DNA from: Propionibacteriaceae bacterium
GTDB lineage: Bacteria > Actinomycetota > Actinomycetes > Propionibacteriales > Propionibacteriaceae
Direction: 5' to 3'
Assembly: GCA_031265875.1 (NCBI GenBank)
Contig: JAISCA010000002.1
Span: 124,001-188,000, forward strand
Length of the DNA: 64,000 nt
Of the stretch, positions 59,515 to 64,000 are shown piece by piece; within the stretch, counting starts at the first letter, position 1; every line of letters starts with the position of its first letter. Both the position numbers and the translations under genes were made by a program. Below the pieces are notes generated by a model, which did no database searches, had not been told where the DNA came from, and saw only the letters and a program-made list of their open reading frames with translations.

Positions 59515-60945
59515 ATGGCCGCCCCTGCCCGCCAAGTCGTCATCGCCGACGACCTGACCGGCGCGGTCGAGTCCACGGCTGCCTTGGCCGGCCTGGGACC
59601 GGACGGCGGCGAGGCGGCCATCGTGGCCTTGGACCTGCCCACTCTGGCCCAAGCCGGTACGGCTATCGCCGCCTGTGATCTGAATTGTCGGAACCTGGCG
59701 GCGGCGGAGGCGGCCGAGCGCTTGAGCGCGGCCATGACGGTGGCGCTGGACTGGGCTGGGAGCGCCGGTGGGCGCTTGAAGAAGATCGACTCGCTCTGGC
59801 GCGGCAACACCGTGGCCGAAGTCGCCGCCCTGGCCCGGCGGGGCCCGGCCGTCTTGGTCCCGGCGCTGCCCGAGCTGGACCGCACGGTCACTGGGGGGCG
59901 GCTTCGCCGGCCGGCCGCGGCGGGCGGCGAACTCGACCTGACGGCCTGCCTGGCCGGTGTGGTAGTTCCGGTCGAATTGCGCGTTGTGCGCAGTTCGGGA
60001 GCGGTTTTAGCGGCCCAATTGCGCGCCATCTGGGGCCTGGGCCGGCTGCCCCTGCTCGACTCCGTCAGCGCCGACGACCTGGACCGGATCGTCGCCGTCC
60101 TAGCCGACTGGCCCGACCGTCTGGTCATCGGCTGCGGTGGCGTGGCCGCCGCCCTCGGTCGCCGCCGGGCCGCCCAGCGGCTGGGCCTGACGGAACCCGA
60201 CGGTCCCACCCAGTGGTCGGACGGGACAGGTCCAGACGGCGCCGACCAGTGGTCGGACGCGCCGGACTCCGGCGGCCCTGCCCAATGGTCGGCCCGACTA
60301 GAGCTCGACGGTGTGGCTGAGGCCGGCGGCCGGCCGGTGGCGATCCTGGTCGGTTCGGCTGAGCCGAGGGCCCGGGAGCAGATCAGGCGGTTGGCCGAGT
60401 TGGGCTATCCGGTCGAGACCGTCGATCCGGCTGAGGCCGTAGAGCTGGCTGAGACCGTAGGTCCGGTCGAGACCGGGGACGCGGCTGAGACCGGGGGACT
60501 GGTGGGGGCCGTCGGCCCGGTCGCTGGGACCGCCGGGACTGATCCGGCCGCTGCCTGCGCCTGGCCGGTCCCAGTGCGGGTCTTCACCTCGCTGGAACCG
60601 GCTCCCGACCAAGGCCTGGACGACGGTCAGGCGGCCCGGGCCGTCGTCGCCCGCGCCCTGGCCTGGCGTCCGGCGGCGGACTGCGTCGCCACCGGCGGCT
60701 CGACCGCCCGGGCCTTGGTCGAGGCCCTCGGCTTGGCCTGGCTGAGACCATTGGTCCAAGTCCACCCGGGCGCGGTCGTGTCGTTGGCTGGCGACGGCCG
60801 CCTGGTCGCCACCCGGCCGGGCAGCTTCGGCCAGCTCGATTCGCTGGCCGCCATGCTGCAAGGCGTCCACCGCTTACGTGGCGCCAGCTCAGGCGACCCC
60901 ACCGTCCCAGACGCTCCCAACCTACCCACTGTCCCCGTCGACTGA
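59515..60945 (+). CDS. Four-carbon acid sugar kinase (DUF1537 family)
   Basis: 476 residues, AAGGAG before ATG 59515. ADDLTGA at 11-17, LKKIDSLWRGN (the K(I/T)DS motif), CVATGGSTARALVEALG and C-terminal GSFG are the family signs. Known members phosphorylate D-threonate, D-erythronate or L-threonate. Two low-complexity insertions lie between the domains: three (T/D/A)QWS(D/A) units at about 230-262, and a Glu/Thr/Val repeat at about 300-345. The PdxA2-type dehydrogenase that follows supports the pathway. Confidence 0.9.
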   Translation: MAAPARQVVIADDLTGAVESTAALAGLGPDGGEAAIVALDLPTLAQAGTAIAACDLNCRNLAAAEAAERLSAAMTVALDWAGSAGGRLKKIDSLWRGNTVAEVAALARRGPAVLVPALPELDRTVTGGRLRRPAAAGGELDLTACLAGVVVPVELRVVRSSGAVLAAQLRAIWGLGRLPLLDSVSADDLDRIVAVLADWPDRLVIGCGGVAAALGRRRAAQRLGLTEPDGPTQWSDGTGPDGADQWSDAPDSGGPAQWSARLELDGVAEAGGRPVAILVGSAEPRAREQIRRLAELGYPVETVDPAEAVELAETVGPVETGDAAETGGLVGAVGPVAGTAGTDPAAACAWPVPVRVFTSLEPAPDQGLDDGQAARAVVARALAWRPAADCVATGGSTARALVEALGLAWLRPLVQVHPGAVVSLAGDGRLVATRPGSFGQLDSLAAMLQGVHRLRGASSGDPTVPDAPNLPTVPVD

Positions 60946-60961
60946 AGTAGAAAGGCAACAC

Positions 60962-61945
60962 ATGAGTCTTCCGCTGATCGCCACCACCATGGGCGACGCC
61001 GCCGGGGTCGGGCCGGAGGTGACCGCCGCCGCCGTCCTCGACGGCGCCGTCCTGGCCCGTTGCCGTCCGGTCGTCATCGGCGACGCCGCCCGTCTGGGCC
61101 AAGCCCTGGCCATCCTCGGGCTTGAGGCCGAGATCCAGTCGGTGGCCGAACCGGAGCTGGCCCAACCGGGTCCCGGCCGTGTCGCCGTCCTCGACCTCGG
61201 GCTGGTGCCACCCGATCTGCCCTTCGGCCAACTCAGCGCCGCGGCCGGTGAGGCGGCCTACCGCTACATCGCCCTGGCTGCCGAATGGGCCCAAGCCAGT
61301 CGGGTGGCCGCCATCTGCACCGCTCCCATCAACAAGGCCGCCTTGCGGCTGGCCGGGCACGATTTCCCCGGCCACACCGAGATGCTGGCCCACCTGACCG
61401 GCACGCCGGAGGTGTCGATGATGCTGGCCACGCCCCGGCTCAAGGTCATCCACGTCACCACCCACGTCGGCTTGGCCGACGCCATCGCCCGGATCGAACC
61501 GGGTCTGGTCCAGCGCACCATCGAGCGGGGCCATCGGGCCCTCAGCCGGGCCGGGGCGCCGCCCAAGATCGGCGTCTGCGCCCTCAACCCCCACGCCGGC
61601 GAGAACGGGCTGTTCGGCCAGGGCGAGGAGGAGCGCCTGATCGCACCGGGCGTGGAACTGGCCCGGGCCGAGGGGATCGACGTCAGTGGGCCTTGGCCGG
61701 CCGACGCCTTGTTCTACCTGGCCGTGCGGGGCGATTACGACCTGGTGGTGGCGATGTACCACGACCAGGGCCACTGCCCGGTCAAGGTCCTGGGCATCGA
61801 GGCCGGCGTCAACATCACCGTCGGCTTGCCCGTCATCCGCACCTCGGTCGACCACGGCACGGCTTTCGACATCGCCGGCAGCGGGCGGGTCGATCCCCGT
61901 AGCATGGTCGAAGCCCTGCTACAGGCGGCCCAGCTGGCGCCGTGA
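60962..61945 (+). CDS. pdxA2: PdxA2-type four-carbon acid sugar phosphate dehydrogenase
   Basis: 327 residues from ATG 60962 (GAAAGG upstream); frames reaching further upstream overlap the kinase. PdxA-family signs: TTMGDAAGVGPEV, CTAPINKAAL, GHDFPGHTEMLA with metal His138, NPHAGENG, MYHDQGHCPVK and TSVDHGTAFDIAG. PdxA itself oxidises 4-phosphohydroxythreonine; next to a DUF1537 kinase the PdxA2 role is known, oxidising threonate/erythronate 4-phosphate and decarboxylating to dihydroxyacetone phosphate. Confidence 0.92.
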   Translation: MSLPLIATTMGDAAGVGPEVTAAAVLDGAVLARCRPVVIGDAARLGQALAILGLEAEIQSVAEPELAQPGPGRVAVLDLGLVPPDLPFGQLSAAAGEAAYRYIALAAEWAQASRVAAICTAPINKAALRLAGHDFPGHTEMLAHLTGTPEVSMMLATPRLKVIHVTTHVGLADAIARIEPGLVQRTIERGHRALSRAGAPPKIGVCALNPHAGENGLFGQGEEERLIAPGVELARAEGIDVSGPWPADALFYLAVRGDYDLVVAMYHDQGHCPVKVLGIEAGVNITVGLPVIRTSVDHGTAFDIAGSGRVDPRSMVEALLQAAQLAP

Positions 61946-62002
61946 CCGGTGACAGGGCCGGCGGCGGTCCTCAGGAGTCGGATGATAGGGAGGGGTTGAG
62001 CG

Positions 62003-62809
62003 ATGGCGGAGCGTGACTCGGCCCAGCGGCGACGTCTGATCATGGAGTCGGTCCAAAGCCTGGGCTCGGCCGACGTCGAACAATTGGCCGACCGCTTCTC
62101 AGTCACCGCTTCGACCATTAGACGCGACCTGGCCCGGCTGACCGCCAGCGGCCGGCTGGTCCGCACCTACGGCGGGGCGATGGCCAAGCCCGGCCCGGAG
62201 TTCTCCCTCAGCCAACGCCTGGGCCAAGCCGATCAGGCCAAACGGGCCATGGCGGTCTGGGCCAGTCAGCGGATCGAAGCCGGTCAGACCGTCTTCCTGG
62301 ACGCCGGCTCATCGGTGGCCGCCCTGGCCCAAGCCTTGCCGGAGCTACGGGACCTGACCGTGGTGACGGCCTCCCTGGGCGTGATCGGCCAGTTGGCCGA
62401 CCGCCCCGGTCTCCGGCTGGAGTGCCTAGGCGGGAGCCTACGCGGCCTCAGCCAAGCCTTCGTCGGTCCCGGCGCCGAGGCCGCCCTGGAGAGTTGGAGC
62501 TTCGACGCCGCCTTCCTGGGGGCGGACGGCGTCAGCCCCCAGCGGGGCCTGTGCGAGGCCGATCAGACCCAGGCCCGGCTCAAGGCCATGGTGGTGGAGC
62601 GGAGCCGGCGCTTGTACGTGCTGGCCCACGCCGCCAAGTTGGGGGCCGCCCCCCTGCACGCCTGGACCCGCCTACCCAGACCCTGGACCCTGGTGACCGA
62701 CGCCAGTCTGGAGGAGGCCGCTGGAGCTGGCTTCGAGGGCGGCCTGGTCACGGTCGTGAGCGTGGCCGATCCGGCCGCGCCCGTTCCAAAACCATTGACG
62801 TTCGAGTGA
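62003..62809 (+). CDS. DeoR-family transcriptional regulator
   Basis: 268 residues. N-terminal HTH (VEQLADRFSVTASTIRRDLARL, residues about 24-45, then the GRLVRTYGGA wing), then a sugar-phosphate sensor domain with FLDAGSSVAALA, FLGADGVSPQRGLCEAD and KLGAAPLHAW. It follows pdxA2 by 57 bp and probably senses a phosphorylated intermediate of that pathway. Confidence 0.92.
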   Translation: MAERDSAQRRRLIMESVQSLGSADVEQLADRFSVTASTIRRDLARLTASGRLVRTYGGAMAKPGPEFSLSQRLGQADQAKRAMAVWASQRIEAGQTVFLDAGSSVAALAQALPELRDLTVVTASLGVIGQLADRPGLRLECLGGSLRGLSQAFVGPGAEAALESWSFDAAFLGADGVSPQRGLCEADQTQARLKAMVVERSRRLYVLAHAAKLGAAPLHAWTRLPRPWTLVTDASLEEAAGAGFEGGLVTVVSVADPAAPVPKPLTFE

Positions 62810-62855
62810 GACCAAGCGCCATCCGACAGGCGTCCGGCACGCTGGTAGCGTCTTA

Positions 62856-62882
62856 GTATTTCCTGGTATACGGTATTTCCTG
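62856..62882 (+). promoter_or_regulatory. Direct repeats and TATAC box at the start of the HTH gene
   Basis: GTATTTCCTG occurs at 62856-62865 and 62873-62882, a 17-bp period, with GTATAC between. The second copy overlaps the GTG start. A reverse-oriented GGAAATA lies at about 62905-62911. Likely autoregulatory site; TATACG 9 nt before the start suits a leaderless mRNA. Confidence 0.55.
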
Positions 62883-63937
62883 TGACGAGAAATAGTAGAA
62901 AAGAGGAAATATCAAGACGGGCGATAGCCGCCGTCCAGGCCGGGCTTCCCCCCGGCTGGGTCACACGGAGCGAAACTGTGTCCGGCGACGGACAACTATC
63001 TCAGCTCACCCTCACCACACCCGCAGGAAGGTCGGTCGCGTTCGATGTGGTGGTCGGGCGACCAGGTTCCCTTCCCGCTAGAGCGCCCACGGTTGGACTT
63101 GGATCGGCCGGGGTCGTCTATCTGTTTGACTACGTCTCCGCGCCGATCAGGGCCAAATTGGAGCAAGCTGGCATCAGCTATGCCGATACGACCGGTTGGG
63201 TGAATATCTTCGCCGATGAACCTATTGTCCTCATCGGGGCCCAGGGCGCGGTCAAGTCGCCTAAACCGTCTGGCCCGGCGTCGATGACACGACTCAATGG
63301 GCGCTCAGCCGGCCGGATCATCCGCGCCCTCTCGGAGCTAGCTGCCCCAGTCGGCGTGAGCGAGTTGGCCAAGATGGCTGGGGTGGCACCGGGAACGGTG
63401 TCTAAGACGTTGCTCACGCTCTTGGCGGACAGCGCCGTCGAACGCGACCGAGCCGGACGTGTGACCGGAGTCAATCGCCGGCAACTCCTGAGTCGCTGGA
63501 CGGTTGACTATCAGGTGCTGAAGTCCAACGGCACTCCCGCCTATTTCGTCGCGCCCAGGGGGATCGACGCGATGATGGCCAAGGCCACCACTAGGTCTGA
63601 CCTGGTGGTGACGGGAGCCAGATCCGGATCTGCCTGGTTGCCTGAAGGCACCGCGCCTATCATCCCCGTCACTCAACTAGTCTTATACGTCGCCAACGTC
63701 GAGGACGCCGGGACCGAATTGCAACTCGTGTCTGTGGACGCCCCAAGCGCGAATGTCATCTTGTTGACGCCGCAAGACCTCACCATTCTTGACTATCCGG
63801 CCAGGCGAGACGGTGTAGCGGTGGCTCCGTTGTCGGTGACCTTAGCCGATCTGCTCACCTTGCCCGGCCGTTATCCTAGGCAAGCCGAGGCGTTGATGGA
63901 CGCCCTAGCCGAGACCGACCCCGCTTGGAGGCCATGA
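62882..63937 (+). CDS. HTH protein, AbiEi-like antitoxin/regulator
   Basis: 351 residues from GTG 62882, with no ribosome site (probably leaderless). An HTH lies at about residues 145-195 (RIIRALSELAAPVGVSELAKMAGVAPGTVSKTLLTLL). The N-terminal part (about 40-125) has LTTPAGRSVAFDVVVGRPG and ISYADTTGWVNIF, resembling restriction-endonuclease-like or AbiEi-associated domains, though catalytic residues are not certain. Codon use is less GC-extreme than in the preceding operon, suggesting recent transfer. It overlaps a downstream gene (ATGA), as in bicistronic toxin-antitoxin pairs. Confidence 0.55.
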   Translation: MTRNSRKEEISRRAIAAVQAGLPPGWVTRSETVSGDGQLSQLTLTTPAGRSVAFDVVVGRPGSLPARAPTVGLGSAGVVYLFDYVSAPIRAKLEQAGISYADTTGWVNIFADEPIVLIGAQGAVKSPKPSGPASMTRLNGRSAGRIIRALSELAAPVGVSELAKMAGVAPGTVSKTLLTLLADSAVERDRAGRVTGVNRRQLLSRWTVDYQVLKSNGTPAYFVAPRGIDAMMAKATTRSDLVVTGARSGSAWLPEGTAPIIPVTQLVLYVANVEDAGTELQLVSVDAPSANVILLTPQDLTILDYPARRDGVAVAPLSVTLADLLTLPGRYPRQAEALMDALAETDPAWRP

Positions 63938-64000
63938 TGACCGCCCCGGAATACGTCGCCGCCCGCCGTGTCCTGCTCGACGCCCTCGGAGCGCTGCACG
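63934..64000 (+). CDS. Start of a downstream gene, possibly an AbiEii-like nucleotidyltransferase (partial)
   Basis: Only 22 residues are visible before the window ends. ATG 63934 overlaps the HTH gene stop; ATG 63937 is one codon later. The N-terminus (TAPEYVAARRVLLDALGALH) resembles the start of nucleotidyltransferase-type proteins that I recall leading into a VLVGAQA-type motif. This is a memory-based suggestion from very little sequence. Confidence 0.4.
   Translation, partial: MMTAPEYVAARRVLLDALGALH

Noticed and set aside
59310..60209. A 299-codon minus-strand frame opposite the acid-sugar kinase
   Set aside because: Arg/Ala/Ser-rich with no domain and covering the divergent operator; a shadow of the DUF1537 gene.
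1..64000. tRNA, rRNA or complete insertion sequence
   Set aside because: No cloverleaf-type sequence, ribosomal RNA segment or transposase gene was recognised on either strand by eye. A covariance-model scan would be needed to be certain for short RNAs.

Overview
This window is high-GC DNA (by eye well above 60% G+C) with strong G/C codon bias, dense operons and many ATGA/GTGA stop-start overlaps. The organism is probably an actinomycete (Actinomycetota). Supporting evidence is the LPETG sortase-anchored giant surface protein, the lipoprotein-type binding proteins, the carbohydrate ABC operon with no ATPase of its own, and the gene-family mix. A propionibacteria-like host is possible, but I cannot fix the genus. 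I see no tRNA, rRNA, CRISPR array or intact insertion sequence.

Layout. 0-2.6 kb (minus): two MerR regulators, a 31-residue peptide with an acidic leader and very hydrophobic tail, a strong hairpin, then a PqqD-like/M50 intramembrane metalloprotease that runs off the left edge. This resembles a RiPP (ribosomally made, modified peptide) locus. 3.0-19.3 kb (plus): a GntR regulator and a long catabolic operon with hotdog/MaoC proteins, a class III CoA-transferase, an SDR, a crotonase, a thiolase, a complete Liv-type ABC transporter, MmgE/PrpD, a metallo-beta-lactamase-fold hydrolase, an SCP2-like protein and two alpha/beta hydrolases. The set fits uptake, CoA activation and R-type beta-oxidation of an unusual carboxylic acid. 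Two 134-bp near-identical direct repeats (4073-4206 and 19146-19279) bracket exactly this cluster. 19.3-25.8 kb: a 2-hydroxyacid dehydrogenase, then a minus-strand set (MFS transporter, GH1 glycosidase, two esterases) with a divergent TetR regulator, among short repeats.

25.9-32.4 kb (minus): a surface protein of about 2170 residues with 13 DUF11/DUF7507-type repeats. 32.7-37.4 kb (minus): glyoxylate carboligase, tartronate semialdehyde reductase, hydroxypyruvate isomerase and an IclR regulator, i.e. the glycerate route for glyoxylate. 37.6-44.7 kb: cobT and cobU (lower-ligand assembly and salvage of cobalamin), separated by a MITE-like element, a hypothetical gene, and an ECF transporter operon preceded by a cobalamin riboswitch. 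Together these form a B12 uptake/salvage unit. 45.2-49.4 kb: an FGGY sugar kinase, an M20 amidohydrolase and a C39-like peptidase.

49.6-58.0 kb (plus): a sugar ABC operon with binding protein, two permeases, Gfo/Idh/MocA dehydrogenase, SIS protein, ROK kinase, ceramidase-like amidase and ROK repressor, probably for an amino sugar or N-acylated glycoconjugate. 58.3-62.8 kb: a cyclase-family hydrolase divergent from a four-carbon acid sugar kinase, PdxA2 and a DeoR regulator, which matches the known D-threonate/D-erythronate type pathway. 62.9-64.0 kb: an HTH gene followed by the start of a second gene, likely an AbiE-like toxin-antitoxin pair, cut by the right edge.
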